Below, in pieces: positions 32,983 to 42,594 of a stretch of DNA of 64,000 nucleotides. Positions within the stretch are counted from its first letter, which is position 1; each line of letters starts with the position of its first letter. The notes under the pieces are model-generated. The model saw only the letters and a list, made by a program, of their open reading frames with translations. It was not told the DNA's origin and did not search any database. The stretch comes from Candidatus Nitrosopelagicus sp. (GTDB lineage: Archaea; Thermoproteota; Nitrososphaeria; Nitrososphaerales; Nitrosopumilaceae). The stretch spans positions 1 through 64,000 of the forward strand of contig JAOLYM010000003.1 in NCBI GenBank assembly GCA_028343435.1. The letters are read 5' to 3'. The position numbers and the translations under genes were made by a program.

Positions 32983-33846
32983 ATGGAACATTTTGATTCT
33001 AGTATTATTGAGCCAATTGAGATGCGTATGATTAAGCATTCTCCATTTGAGGTTAGGCATAAAATTGACAAAAATGACCCTGAATTCCGCTCACTTGTAA
33101 AAAGTATCACAGAACATGGTTTGTTACAACCAATATTGGTTAGACCTGTCGCATTAGGATTTGAAATTGTTGCTGGCTATCGAAGATTTGAGGCATGCCG
33201 TTCTTTGAGATGGCGCCACATTCAGTCAAAAATCAGAGAATTAAGTGATAAACAAACCTATGAGATACAATTAACCGAGAATATTCAGCGTAAATCACTT
33301 AATGCACTTGAAGAGGCAGAAGCATTCAAAAAATATGTTGATGATTTTGGATGGGGCGGTGTATCTGAACTAGCAAGTAAAATTGAAAAAAGTGAAGAAT
33401 ATGTATCGCATAGAATTCAACTTTTGAAATTACCATCTGAGGCAAAAAAGCAGTTAATCCAAAATGCCCTTTCGGTCAGCCAAAGTCTCGAATTACTAGG
33501 TGTTCCATCTGAAGAACAGGCTGAAATGGCTCAGAGAATTTATGATGATCACTTGACAGTAAAACAGATTCGTTCAATAAAGAAATCAAAAGTAAAAAAA
33601 GATGACGATCCTCGGACAACCAAAGCTGAACAATCCCATAGAATTACCAAAAAAACAAAACTTGGTCTAAAAATGGCTCTATCACGAATTGATTCTGTAG
33701 CAAATGAAGCTCAAACTATTTCTGACCCAAAGGTTAGACGCGAAGTAGTTACATACATGATGGATTTACGTTACAAATTACATGAATTGTTGGATGAAAC
33801 AATTCATTTTGAAAGGGTCACTTTAAAGAAAACTCTAAAATTGTGA
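32983..33846 (+). CDS. ParB/RepB/Spo0J-like DNA-binding protein
   Basis: 287 residues. The N-terminal ParB domain shows LVKSITEHGLLQPILVRPV (box I) and EIVAGYRRFEACRSLRWRHI (box II, GxRR), then LTENIQRKSLNALEEAEAF. A helix-turn-helix follows (GGVSELASKIEKSEEYVSHRIQLLKLP) like KorB/Spo0J, and a long helical C-terminus may dimerise. Modern ParB domains bind CTP. No ParA is near. It could act in chromosome organisation or as a regulator; an exact palindrome lies upstream. It abuts an Lrp-type regulator convergently. Confidence 0.85.
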   Translation: MEHFDSSIIEPIEMRMIKHSPFEVRHKIDKNDPEFRSLVKSITEHGLLQPILVRPVALGFEIVAGYRRFEACRSLRWRHIQSKIRELSDKQTYEIQLTENIQRKSLNALEEAEAFKKYVDDFGWGGVSELASKIEKSEEYVSHRIQLLKLPSEAKKQLIQNALSVSQSLELLGVPSEEQAEMAQRIYDDHLTVKQIRSIKKSKVKKDDDPRTTKAEQSHRITKKTKLGLKMALSRIDSVANEAQTISDPKVRREVVTYMMDLRYKLHELLDETIHFERVTLKKTLKL

Positions 33847-34380
33847 TTATAGGAATGGTGGCATCCATTCTTTAAGAAATTCTTTGTGTTCCTTTTCTGT
33901 ATATGATAGGGCGTGTAATGATACCTCTTTTGTTGGTGCAAAATCATAAACCTGATATGTCTGAATAATATCTCCAAACAAATTTCTGAAAATATCGGTT
34001 TCTTCATCTGCAATTTCTACCGACGGGAATGATCTAATTGTAATCCAATCTAATCCTCCTTTTGTACTTCCTGAAAAAATTACAAATGGGGCATCTTTTA
34101 GATATTTTTTCAAACTTTCTGTTCTTTTACGAAGTGATTGAGACACTTTGAATGTGATTAGGGTAGTTCTGATTATTCGCTTTGGTAGTTTTTTTGGGTC
34201 TATTGTAATCGAATATCCTGTGATCACTCCTTCTTGAGATAGTTTTGAAATTCTTGATTCAATTTCCTCGGGGGCTACGTCGTGCCCAAAACCTCTTAGA
34301 AAATCCCAAATTTCTGCGGAATCTTGTCTGGAGTCTTTTGATAAGGCTGAAATTATTAATTCATCAATCTCGTCTGTCAT
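33847..34380 (-). CDS. Lrp/AsnC-family transcriptional regulator
   Basis: 177 residues: N-terminal helix-turn-helix (IDELIISALSKDSRQDSAEIWDFLRGFG...IESRISKLSQEGVITGYSITIDP) with the typical IxGYxxxxxP link, then an alpha/beta RAM-like domain (TLITFKVSQSLRKRTESLKKYLKDAPFVIFSGSTKGGLDWITIRSF). The C-terminal ~35 residues (SLHALSYTEKEHKEFLKEWMPPFL) are an extra tail. It faces the urea-type transporter gene divergently and may control it, which is inference from position. Confidence 0.85.
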   Translation of the reverse strand: MTDEIDELIISALSKDSRQDSAEIWDFLRGFGHDVAPEEIESRISKLSQEGVITGYSITIDPKKLPKRIIRTTLITFKVSQSLRKRTESLKKYLKDAPFVIFSGSTKGGLDWITIRSFPSVEIADEETDIFRNLFGDIIQTYQVYDFAPTKEVSLHALSYTEKEHKEFLKEWMPPFL

Positions 34381-34433
34381 TAATCATATATGCTCGTCAG
34401 AATATGTAAGGGTTTCAATAACTCACGCCTAAA

Positions 34434-34454
34434 TTAGCACTATGAGTTTAAATA
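34434..34454 (+). promoter_or_regulatory. promoter of the SSS-Usp gene (TTAGCACTA plus TATA)
   Basis: TTAGCACTA (34434-34442) is followed by TATA box tttaaata (34447-34454), about 26-30 bp before TTG 34477. The transcript is probably leaderless. Confidence 0.55.
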
Positions 34455-34476
34455 ATTATTATTTTATGTTTAGTGA

Positions 34477-36780
34477 TTGTCCTATATTCTTGATGAAAGT
34501 ATTGGTTATCTAATTTTAATCGGTGTTGGAATTTTACTGGCATCTGTTGTATTGATTTTGGTTAAAGCTGAAACAAAATGGCTTGGAACCAAGAAAACTT
34601 TTGAATGGTTTTCGACTGCAGGTAGAACTGTAAAAACAGGATTAATCGTTACCTCTGTTGTATCTGCATGGACTTGGGCTGCAACTCTTCTTCAATCATC
34701 TACTGTGGCATATCAATATGGGATAAGTGGTCCTTTTTGGTATGCAGCTGGTGCATCAATCCAGGTTGTATTATTTGCCATATTGGCAATTGAATTAAAA
34801 CGAAAATCTCCTATGTCTCACACTTTTCCTGAAATGATAAATTCAAGATTTGGTAAATCCTCACATAAGGTATTTCTTAGTTTTGCATTTCTTACAAATA
34901 TCATAGTAACTGCAATGTTGGTTTTGGGCGGTGCGGCTGTTGTAAATGCACTAACTGGAATTAATGTCTACATTGCTGCATTTTTGATTCCTGTAGGTGT
35001 AATTGCGTATACTTTGTTTGGTGGTCTAAAAGCAACATTTCTTGCAGAATACTTTAACACTGCATTCATCTTTGTGGTCGTTTTGATTTTCACGTCTACG
35101 ATATATTTCATCAATCCTGATATTGGTGGAATCTCTGGAATGTTTGAAAAATTATCTAATGCTGCTGCAATGTATCCTGTTGAAGGAAATGCGGCTGGTT
35201 CATTTTTAACACTTGCATCAGTTGGGGCATTAATTTTTGGAGTTATCAATATTGTAGGAAACTTTGGAACTGTCTTTGTTGATCAATCTTATTGGCAACG
35301 TGCAATTGCATCTCGTCCTCGTTCTGTAGTTCCTGGATTTTTAGTAGGAGGATTAGCGTGGTTTGCCATTCCTTTTGCACTTGCAACAACTTTGGGATTA
35401 GCCGCAGTTGCGGTGAATCTTGAATTAACTCCTCTTGAAATTAGCTCAGGATTGGTTGCTCCATTGGCAGCTGCACATCTTTTAGGCGACATCGGCGCAA
35501 TTCTAATGCTTACTGTTTTATTCACTGCTGTAACTGCTGCAGGTTCTGCACAATTAATCTCTGTATCCTCTCTTGTAACTTATGATGTATTTCGAACATA
35601 CATCAAACCTTCATCCACCGGAAGGCAATTAATGAGAATTTCGAGATATGCTATACTTGGATTTGGACTTGGAATGGGTGCTTTGGCATCCATGTTATTC
35701 CAGTTTGGAGTAAGCTTGCAATACGTCTATCTTGCAATGGGTGTTTTGATAGGTTCTGCAGTTGCACCAATTTCACTTGCAATTTTGTGGAAAGACACCA
35801 ATAGATATGCTGCAACAATCGCTTCGATAGTCGGTCTTGGATGTGGAGTTACAGTTTGGCTTGGATATGCATATGCAACCTCTGGAGAAATTTCTCTTGC
35901 ATCTACTTCTAACATGTTTGCATTATTGGCAGGAAATCTTGCATCAATTTTGACCAGCCTTATAATCACTGTAATCGGAAGTTTATTCCGACCTGAGAAC
36001 TTTAATTTCTCTAAACTAAAACATGAAATTTTTGTAGTTGATGAGCAAATTAGAAAACGCCTAGAAAAAGAAACAAATGAAGAATCTCTCAAAAATGCAT
36101 CTAAATTTAGTATGAGGTATGGTTTGACACTAACTTTGATTCTTGTCGTAGTATGGCCAATTCCATTATTTTTATCAAATTACGTATTCACTGAAACTGT
36201 TTACCATGTTTGGATTTGGGTTGCCATATTGTGGGCTGCAACTGCTGGGTCTTTAGTTTGGGCTTTACCTATAATACAATCAAGATCTGGAATTGCACAT
36301 GTTTTGAAAAATATAGTCATTTCTTCAAAACCTAAAAAATCTGACAAATATGGTCATGATCTTTCTGGAAATGAAATTGCCCAAAAAATTCTTGTCGCTG
36401 TAGATGGCTCTGTCTCATCCATGCGGTCATTGAATTATGTAAATTATGTAATGAAAGAATCTTCTAACATCAAAGTTTACCTTGCTCATATCATAGAGTG
36501 GACTGATGATGACGAATCCATGGATGAAGAAATGACATTAAAGATGGAACAAGATGGACGAAAAATGCTTTTGGGAATTTTACTTCCAAGCAAATTGAAA
36601 AACTATGAACGAATTGTCAAGCTAGGTGATCCTGCAAAAAAGATATCAGAACTTGCAACTTCACTAAATGTTGATACAATTGTAATGGGTCGTAAGGGTC
36701 TAAGTGATACTGATTCTGATTTGGGACATGTCACTTCTAAGTTACTTACTCTAAGCTCAAAACCAATTGTGTTAGTCTAG
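34477..36780 (+). CDS. SSS-family urea-type transporter fused to a universal stress domain
   Basis: 767 residues from TTG 34477. Residues ~1-610 form a sodium:solute symporter with 13-15 helices, including AWTWAATLLQSSTVAYQYG, typical of the DUR3-like urea branch, and INIVGNFGTVFVDQSYWQRAIA. Residues ~640-767 form a UspA domain (AQKILVAVDGSVSSMRSLNYVNYV...VDTIVMGRKGLSD...SSKPIVLV) with the G-x2-G-x9-G(S/T)-like end partly kept. The fusion would put an ATP/AMP-sensing domain on the cytosolic end of the carrier. It lies 159 bp upstream of a second symporter without the Usp domain, next to urease. Confidence 0.9.
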   Translation: MSYILDESIGYLILIGVGILLASVVLILVKAETKWLGTKKTFEWFSTAGRTVKTGLIVTSVVSAWTWAATLLQSSTVAYQYGISGPFWYAAGASIQVVLFAILAIELKRKSPMSHTFPEMINSRFGKSSHKVFLSFAFLTNIIVTAMLVLGGAAVVNALTGINVYIAAFLIPVGVIAYTLFGGLKATFLAEYFNTAFIFVVVLIFTSTIYFINPDIGGISGMFEKLSNAAAMYPVEGNAAGSFLTLASVGALIFGVINIVGNFGTVFVDQSYWQRAIASRPRSVVPGFLVGGLAWFAIPFALATTLGLAAVAVNLELTPLEISSGLVAPLAAAHLLGDIGAILMLTVLFTAVTAAGSAQLISVSSLVTYDVFRTYIKPSSTGRQLMRISRYAILGFGLGMGALASMLFQFGVSLQYVYLAMGVLIGSAVAPISLAILWKDTNRYAATIASIVGLGCGVTVWLGYAYATSGEISLASTSNMFALLAGNLASILTSLIITVIGSLFRPENFNFSKLKHEIFVVDEQIRKRLEKETNEESLKNASKFSMRYGLTLTLILVVVWPIPLFLSNYVFTETVYHVWIWVAILWAATAGSLVWALPIIQSRSGIAHVLKNIVISSKPKKSDKYGHDLSGNEIAQKILVAVDGSVSSMRSLNYVNYVMKESSNIKVYLAHIIEWTDDDESMDEEMTLKMEQDGRKMLLGILLPSKLKNYERIVKLGDPAKKISELATSLNVDTIVMGRKGLSDTDSDLGHVTSKLLTLSSKPIVLV
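35236..35282 (+). repeat. 47-nt identity block with the second symporter
   Basis: From tttggagtta to tctttgttga the bases equal 37857-37903 exactly, within otherwise diverged paralogous coding sequence; possible gene-conversion tract. Confidence 0.6.
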
Positions 36781-36938
36781 TGGTTTGCATATAACAAACA
36801 CAAAACTATTTTTTTATAAATAATAAATTTTAAGCCGACGTCGACTGTTAGAATATAACTGTCGCAGAACTTGAAATCTAAAGTGTCATATTCTCAATTC
36901 TTGGAATTCATATATAACAAAAAGTTCTGAAAACATCT
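36781..36938. promoter_or_regulatory. upstream region of the second symporter with imperfect inverted repeat and TATA box
   Basis: The bases 36842-36864 (cgactgtta, five-base spacer, taactgtcg) form an inverted repeat with one mismatch next to a CGACGTCG palindrome (36837-36844), unusually GC-rich for this genome. TATA box catatataac (36908-36917) is about 27 bp before ATG 36939. A run of seven T at 36809 may terminate the upstream gene. Confidence 0.5.
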
Positions 36939-38984
36939 ATGAAAATTGGCTCTATGGCAATGCTGTCGCTATTTCTTATGTCGATCGCATCAATGGGGTT
37001 AATTCAAAGCGCAGACGCCGCCGGTGCCATTGAAGGGGAATTCGTACTTGGAGAAGTATTAGACGAATCCGTCGGTTGGTTTATTGTTGTTGGTCTTGGA
37101 ATGGTCTTTGCCGGAATCATATCTGCCGAGATTAAGATTGAAGAAAAATACCTTGGAAACATGCAAAGTTCTGAAGGATTCAATACTGCAGGAAGAATCA
37201 TTAAAACTGGTCTAACTGCGGCTGCAATCGTGTCAGCATGGACTTGGGCTGCCACACTGCTTCAATCCTCAACTGTAGCGTATCTTTACGGTGTAAGTGG
37301 TCCTTTCTGGTATGCAGCAGGAGCATCAATTCAGGTACTTTTGTTCGGAATTCTAGCCATTGAACTAAAACGAAAGGCACCAAACGCACACACATTCTTA
37401 GAAATTATCAGAGCAAGATTTGGCGCTGGTACTCACAAAGTTTTCTTAGGTTTCGCATTAACATGTAACATGATTGTAACTGGTATGCTTCTACTTGGAG
37501 GTGCAGCCGTAGTTAACGGACTTACCGGTATGGACATTTCTCTAGCAGCATTCTTAATCCCAGTCGGTGTCATGATTTACACACTTGTAGGTGGTCTCAA
37601 GGCTACGTTTGTAGCGGATTACATGCACACGGTCATTATCTTTATAGTAATTCTAACATTCGTTGCGATGGTATTCTTCATCAGTCCAATCACGGGTGGT
37701 GTCGAAGGAATGTATAACAAACTGGTGGAGGCAGCTTCGCTTAATCCGGTGATATCACCAACCTTCGCTGAAGGCGGAGCAGTTGAAGGTGATCCAAGCA
37801 CATATGGTAATGCTATGGGTGCATACCTTACAATGGCTTCGGCAGGAGGCTTAATCTTTGGAGTTATCAATATTGTAGGAAACTTTGGAACTGTCTTTGT
37901 TGACCAGGCTTACTGGCAACGTGCAATTGCTGCACAACCAAGTTCCACAGTAAAGGGTTTCTTACTTGGTGGAATGTGCTGGTTCGCAATTCCGTTTACA
38001 CTTGCAACTACTATGGGACTGACGGCGGTGGCGATAGATGTTGAGCTATCTCCAGAGCAGGTGCAGCTCGGACTTGTAGTCCCAGCAGCAGCATCAGTGC
38101 TAATGGGTGAGATAGGTGCCATCATGGTACTAGTCATGCTATTCATGGCTGTGACTTCGGCAGGATCTGCAGAACTAATCGCAGTATCTTCGTTGATTAC
38201 ATACGATGTATACCGTACTTACAAGAATCCACAGGCTACAGGCAAACAGCTGTTGAAGGTGAGTCGTGGTGTTATAGTTGCGTTTGGACTTGGAATGGGT
38301 GCGCTTGCGGTTGTACTGTTAGGAATGGGACTTAGTTTAGGATTTGTATACTTAGCAATGGGAATATTGATTGGCTCTGCTGTCATCCCGATTGCGTTAA
38401 CGATTATTTGGAATAGAACAACTCGTGCCGGTGCGGTAGCGGGCGCACTAATAGGTGTCTGTCTATCACTAACCACTTGGACAAGTGTTGCAGCCTCTGA
38501 GGCCAATGGAGTCATAGATATAGCATCACTTGGCGGTGCATTCCCAATGCTTTATGGAAATGTAGTTGCGATATTATCATCAGGATTAATCTGTATAGTC
38601 ATCAGTTTGGCTCAGAACAAGAAATACGATTGGAAAGAATTGGACCAACACATGTCTCTTGTCACTGACGACATGGAACAACACGAAATCACTGCTACCG
38701 AAGTTGCAAAGCGTGAACAAGACGAAGAACAACTAAAGAAAGCCTTCAAGTTCAGTGTTAGAGGTGGAGGCTTGCTCACTTTGGTAGTTATCATATTCTG
38801 GCCAATGCCATTATACTTCTCAGGATACGTCTTCGACTTTGGATTCTACGGACTATGGGTAGGAATCGCAATCGCTTGGGTCAGCGCTGCAGCCGCAATC
38901 ATCATATTCATGCCGATTGTGGAAGCACGGAAAGGCTTCGCGGAAGTGTTCTCAGGCAAGAAACACGCCTCTTCCACAAAATAA
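36939..38984 (+). CDS. SSS-family urea-type transporter (second copy)
   Basis: 681 residues. A hydrophobic start (MAMLSLFLMSIASMGLIQSADAA) may be a signal peptide. The following helices mirror the upstream paralogue (VSAWTWAATLLQSSTVAYLYGVSGPFWYAAGASIQV, INIVGNFGTVFVDQAYWQRAIAAQ). It lacks the Usp domain and ends FAEVFSGKKHASSTK. Codon choice is richer in C and G at third positions than in the paralogue (GCCGCCGGTGCC near the start), as in highly expressed genes of this lineage. Probably a sodium-driven urea importer supplying the adjacent urease. Confidence 0.88.
   Translation: MKIGSMAMLSLFLMSIASMGLIQSADAAGAIEGEFVLGEVLDESVGWFIVVGLGMVFAGIISAEIKIEEKYLGNMQSSEGFNTAGRIIKTGLTAAAIVSAWTWAATLLQSSTVAYLYGVSGPFWYAAGASIQVLLFGILAIELKRKAPNAHTFLEIIRARFGAGTHKVFLGFALTCNMIVTGMLLLGGAAVVNGLTGMDISLAAFLIPVGVMIYTLVGGLKATFVADYMHTVIIFIVILTFVAMVFFISPITGGVEGMYNKLVEAASLNPVISPTFAEGGAVEGDPSTYGNAMGAYLTMASAGGLIFGVINIVGNFGTVFVDQAYWQRAIAAQPSSTVKGFLLGGMCWFAIPFTLATTMGLTAVAIDVELSPEQVQLGLVVPAAASVLMGEIGAIMVLVMLFMAVTSAGSAELIAVSSLITYDVYRTYKNPQATGKQLLKVSRGVIVAFGLGMGALAVVLLGMGLSLGFVYLAMGILIGSAVIPIALTIIWNRTTRAGAVAGALIGVCLSLTTWTSVAASEANGVIDIASLGGAFPMLYGNVVAILSSGLICIVISLAQNKKYDWKELDQHMSLVTDDMEQHEITATEVAKREQDEEQLKKAFKFSVRGGGLLTLVVIIFWPMPLYFSGYVFDFGFYGLWVGIAIAWVSAAAAIIIFMPIVEARKGFAEVFSGKKHASSTK
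37857..37903 (+). repeat. 47-nt identity block with the SSS-Usp gene
   Basis: Exact match to 35236-35282; the flanking codons differ at many synonymous sites. Confidence 0.6.
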
Positions 38985-38985
38985 C

Positions 38986-39004
38986 CTCCCCCCTTTTACC
39001 ATTT
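38986..39004 (+). terminator. polypyrimidine terminator-like stretch
   Basis: cctcccccctttta followed by ccatttt directly after the second symporter stop; the C-run then T-run is a plausible archaeal terminator. Confidence 0.4.
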
Positions 39005-39079
39005 TAATTATGTATTCAACAAATTACTACTTGGATTTACATCCAAAATTCTTTTTAATGCTAGGATTGATGCTTTAAC

Positions 39080-39574
39080 ATGACGTCTTGTACAGGTTGT
39101 GGTATCGTACTTGGTATGAAAAAGTACAAGTTCAATAAATTTTGGAGAGTACCTGGAAGTTTCTGTAAACCATGTATGCTAAAAGTTGGTCAGGATTGGG
39201 AAAAAAATGGCAAAGTAACAATACCACAAAAACCATGTGATTTGTGTCAAACCGAATTCTTCTTCCTACAAACTGCGTGGCAAGGAAAAAAGCAAAAGCA
39301 CTTTTGTGATGTTTGTCATAAAGTAGCCGCAAGTGGTGTATTGCCAGACAAAAGTCGTGGAGATATGAAACAAAAACTTCCTATCCCGATGCTCATTATT
39401 GGTGCTTTGGGTGGCTTAATGATGATTCTTGGAATGGTCTTTACATTAACTGGAACTTCGTCTGGTGAGATGAGTATTGTCAATATTCTATTTGGCGCAT
39501 TTACAACAGCTGCCGGATTTATGTTAGTACGAAGAACGATTAACAATAGAAAGATGTTGCTAGGTAATATCTAG
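39080..39574 (+). CDS. zinc-ribbon membrane protein, unknown
   Basis: 164 residues. The N-terminal ~95 residues carry CTGC, CKPC, CDLC and CDVC, which would make two zinc ribbons, and two C-terminal membrane helices follow ([20 protein letters not shown] and [17 protein letters not shown]) with a basic end. It resembles cytosolic-ribbon membrane proteins of archaea; role unknown. It is convergent with ureBC (4-bp overlap) and lies beside the transporter, so a link with urea use is possible but not shown. Confidence 0.75.
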   Translation: MTSCTGCGIVLGMKKYKFNKFWRVPGSFCKPCMLKVGQDWEKNGKVTIPQKPCDLCQTEFFFLQTAWQGKKQKHFCDVCHKVAASGVLPDKSRGDMKQKLPIPMLIIGALGGLMMILGMVFTLTGTSSGEMSIVNILFGAFTTAAGFMLVRRTINNRKMLLGNI

Positions 39575-41703
39575 AATAAACTATACAATCGTCCTAGTGA
39601 TACTTCTGTAGCAGGATCAACTGTAGCGATTTCACCATCAACTTTTACCTCATATGTTTCTGGGTCTATCTCTATTTTTGGTGTAGCATCATTATGCACC
39701 ATATCTTTTTTCCCAATGTTTCTGCAATTTTTCACAGGAAGTAATTTTTTCTCAATTTTCATTTTTTCTTCCAAGCCGTTATCAAGTGCAAGCTGTGATG
39801 TGAACGTGACTGATGTAGTTTTCTTTGCTTTTCCCAATGCTCCGAACATTGGTCTGTAGTAAACCGGTTCTGTAGTTGGGATTGATGCGTTAGGGTCGCC
39901 CATCAATGCATATGCGATGAATCCGCCTTTTATGATCATTTTTGGTTTGATTCCAAAAAACTGTGGCATCCATACAACAATATCTGCAATTTTTCCTGGT
40001 TCTATTGAACCCACGTAGTCTGATATTCCATGTGTAATTGCAGGGTTGATGGTAATTTTTGAAATATATCTTTTGATTCTAAAGTTGTCATTATCTTCAT
40101 TATCTTCTGCTAGTGGTCCTTTCATTTTTCTCATTTTATCTGCTGTTTGCCAATTTCTTGTTGTAACCTCTCCTACTCTTCCCATTGCTTGACTATCTGA
40201 AGACATCATGCTAAGTGCTCCCACATCATGTAGAATGTCTTCTGCGGCAATCGTCTCGGCTCGAATCCTTGATTCTGCAAATGATATATCTTCTGGAACT
40301 GATGGGTTCAAATGATGACACACCATCATCATGTCCAGATGTTCTTCTAGTGTATTGGTAGTAAATGGTCTTGTAGGATTAGTCGATGACGGCAAAATAT
40401 TTGGTTCTGATGCTATTTTCATAATGTCTGGGGCGTGACCTCCTCCTGCTCCCTCTGTATGGTATGTGTGGATTACTCTTCCATTAATTGCAGCAATAGT
40501 ATCATCCACATAGCCACATTCGTTTAGTGTATCGGTATGTATTGCAACTTGAGTGTCTGTTTTATCTGCCACATTTAGTGCAGAATTAATTGTAGCCGGA
40601 GTTGTTCCCCAGTCCTCATGCAGTTTTAATCCACATGCTCCTGCCTTGATTTGCTCCATCAACGACTCTTCTTTAGAATCATTTCCTTTACACAAAAATC
40701 CAAAATTCATTGGAAATTCTTCTACCGCTTCTATCATTTTATGAATATTAAATTCTCCTGGTGTGCATGTTGTTGCATTTGTACCATCTGCAGGTCCTGT
40801 TCCTCCTCCAATCATTGTGGTTGTTCCATTACAAATTGCATCTATTGCTTGTTGAGGTGAGATAAAGTGAATATGACTATCAATTGTACCTGGCGTACAA
40901 ATTGTATGTTCTCCTGAAATTATCTCTGTATTGGATGATACGATGATGTCTACATCATCCATGACGTTTGGATTACCTGCATTTCCAACACCCAAAATTT
41001 TTCCATCTTTAATTCCAATATCTGCTTTAATTATTCCTAATTTTGGATCAATAATCATTGCATTGGTAATCACTAAATCTGCAGATTCATCTCGTAATAC
41101 TCCACTTGCTTGACCAAGACCATCTCTTGCACTTTTTCCGCCACCAAATACCAACTCATCTCCATACTTGATCAAATCTTTTTCAATCTCTATCACCAAA
41201 TCTGTATCTGCTAGTCTGACCCTATCGCCTTTGGTTGGCCCAAATAATTCTACATATCTACTACGTGGAATTTCTAATGAAGTTGATTCATTTTCTATAT
41301 TTTCTAAAACATTTTTGAAACCTTTTTCATGAATATTTTTTACCGCCTCTTCTCGTTTTGATTCTAATTCTCCGCTAACTAATCCACTAAACCCAAAAAT
41401 TGTTTTAGTTCCTCCAAATTCTACAACCTCGACATGTTTTGATTCTCCTGGTTCAAATCTAATTGATGTACCTGATGATATGTTTAGATGATATCCTAGT
41501 GCTTTTTCTCTATCAAACTCTAATGCCTTATTTGCCTCTGCAAAATGTGTATGAGAACCAACTTGGATTGGTCTATCTCCTGTGTTTGAAACATTTAGTT
41601 TGAATGTTTTCTTGGATTCATTGGCAATTATGTTGCCCTCTGCAGGCATGTATTCTCCTATATGAGGTGTTTTGGAACGCCATCTGGAAATCATATCTAT
41701 CAC
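39571..41703 (-). CDS. ureC: urease fused beta-alpha subunit (UreBC)
   Basis: 710 residues: beta subunit at ~1-125 ([38 protein letters not shown]), linker ~126-145, then catalytic alpha subunit. Nickel ligands are H277/H279 (DSHIHF), carbamylated K360 (GLKLHED), H389 (AIHTDT), H415 ([12 protein letters not shown]); the flap VCHHLNP also appears. It hydrolyses urea to ammonia and carbamate. The start ATG 41703 overlaps ureA's stop (ATGA type). Fused beta-alpha is unusual: separate subunits or gamma-beta fusions are common. Runs convergent to the zinc-ribbon gene. Confidence 0.95.
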   Translation of the reverse strand: MIDMISRWRSKTPHIGEYMPAEGNIIANESKKTFKLNVSNTGDRPIQVGSHTHFAEANKALEFDREKALGYHLNISSGTSIRFEPGESKHVEVVEFGGTKTIFGFSGLVSGELESKREEAVKNIHEKGFKNVLENIENESTSLEIPRSRYVELFGPTKGDRVRLADTDLVIEIEKDLIKYGDELVFGGGKSARDGLGQASGVLRDESADLVITNAMIIDPKLGIIKADIGIKDGKILGVGNAGNPNVMDDVDIIVSSNTEIISGEHTICTPGTIDSHIHFISPQQAIDAICNGTTTMIGGGTGPADGTNATTCTPGEFNIHKMIEAVEEFPMNFGFLCKGNDSKEESLMEQIKAGACGLKLHEDWGTTPATINSALNVADKTDTQVAIHTDTLNECGYVDDTIAAINGRVIHTYHTEGAGGGHAPDIMKIASEPNILPSSTNPTRPFTTNTLEEHLDMMMVCHHLNPSVPEDISFAESRIRAETIAAEDILHDVGALSMMSSDSQAMGRVGEVTTRNWQTADKMRKMKGPLAEDNEDNDNFRIKRYISKITINPAITHGISDYVGSIEPGKIADIVVWMPQFFGIKPKMIIKGGFIAYALMGDPNASIPTTEPVYYRPMFGALGKAKKTTSVTFTSQLALDNGLEEKMKIEKKLLPVKNCRNIGKKDMVHNDATPKIEIDPETYEVKVDGEIATVDPATEVSLGRLYSLF

Positions 41704-42002
41704 ACTATGGGGTCGTGAATCGTCACGAGTTTTGTTCCATCATTAAATGTGGCTTCCACTTGAATTGTATGAATAATATCTATGACTCCTGGCAGTACGT
41801 CATCTTTTTTTAATACATTTTTCCCAGAACTCATTAATTCTGAAACCGATTTCCCATCTCTAGCTCCTTCTAAAATGTGGTCTGCAATTATGGCAATCGA
41901 TTCTGGATGATTTAATTTCAACCCTCTTTCTTTTCTTCTTAATGCAACTTGTGCTGCGGTAAAAATTTGTAATTTATCAATCTCTCTAGGTGTTAAAAAC
42001 AT
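41700..42002 (-). CDS. ureA: urease subunit gamma
   Basis: 100 residues, the family's normal size: [53 protein letters not shown] and [32 protein letters not shown]. It packs against the beta and alpha subunits in the (UreA-UreBC)3 assembly. It overlaps ureBC by 4 bp and is divergent from ureE across an 85-bp region holding both promoters. Confidence 0.97.
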   Translation of the reverse strand: MFLTPREIDKLQIFTAAQVALRRKERGLKLNHPESIAIIADHILEGARDGKSVSELMSSGKNVLKKDDVLPGVIDIIHTIQVEATFNDGTKLVTIHDPIV

Positions 42003-42055
42003 GAATAAATCTGCTTTTTCACATATTTAACGATTAGAAACCTATTTTCCATTTA

Positions 42056-42081
42056 TCTTTAAAACACAGTAATTAGCACTA
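42056..42081 (+). promoter_or_regulatory. ureE promoter: TATA element and TTAGCACTA motif
   Basis: TATA-like tctttaaaa (42056-42064) is about 27 bp before ATG 42088, and TTAGCACTA (42073-42081) lies between TATA and start, a position suited to repression. Confidence 0.5.
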
Positions 42082-42087
42082 TTATCA

Positions 42088-42594
42088 ATGCTCCTCGTTG
42101 ATTCAATTTTAGGTAATTCATATCATGGAAATAATCTTAAAGAAAAAATAGATTTTGCAAAAGAAAATAACACTTTGAAAAGATTATTTTTGTCAAGAGC
42201 ACAAATGGAAAAATCACATTTACGTGCTGAAACTGAAGATGGTTTAGAAATTGGATTATCATTAGAACCTGGAACGGTTTTACGAAACGGTGATGTTTTG
42301 GAAATTAATTCACAATTGATAATAATTCATCAATTACCTGAAAAAGTAATACGTGTGATGATAAATGAAAATGAATGGTCTCCAAACCTACTTGTTCAAC
42401 TTGGCCATATCATAGGAAATCGACATCGTCCATTATCTATTACATCTGATGGCTGCATAATGTTTCCAATTCATGATGAAACCGAAGTTGAGTTATTTGA
42501 AAAATTATTTTCTGATATAATTGATCATATTTCATTAGTTGTTGAAGATCAAATATTTGTCCCAAACAATGGAATGAATGTTCATGAACACTGA
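42088..42594 (+). CDS. ureE: urease accessory protein UreE
   Basis: 168 residues. The nickel metallochaperone has a beta-rich N-terminal domain (MLLVDSILGNSYHG...GLEIGLSLEPGTVLRNGDVLE) and the LGHIIGNRHRPLSIT stretch with the dimer-interface nickel-binding His. C-terminal His tail is short (NVHEH), unlike the His-rich tails of Klebsiella-type UreE. First gene of ureEFGD; its 3' end overlaps ureF by about 17 bp. Confidence 0.95.
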   Translation: MLLVDSILGNSYHGNNLKEKIDFAKENNTLKRLFLSRAQMEKSHLRAETEDGLEIGLSLEPGTVLRNGDVLEINSQLIIIHQLPEKVIRVMINENEWSPNLLVQLGHIIGNRHRPLSITSDGCIMFPIHDETEVELFEKLFSDIIDHISLVVEDQIFVPNNGMNVHEH

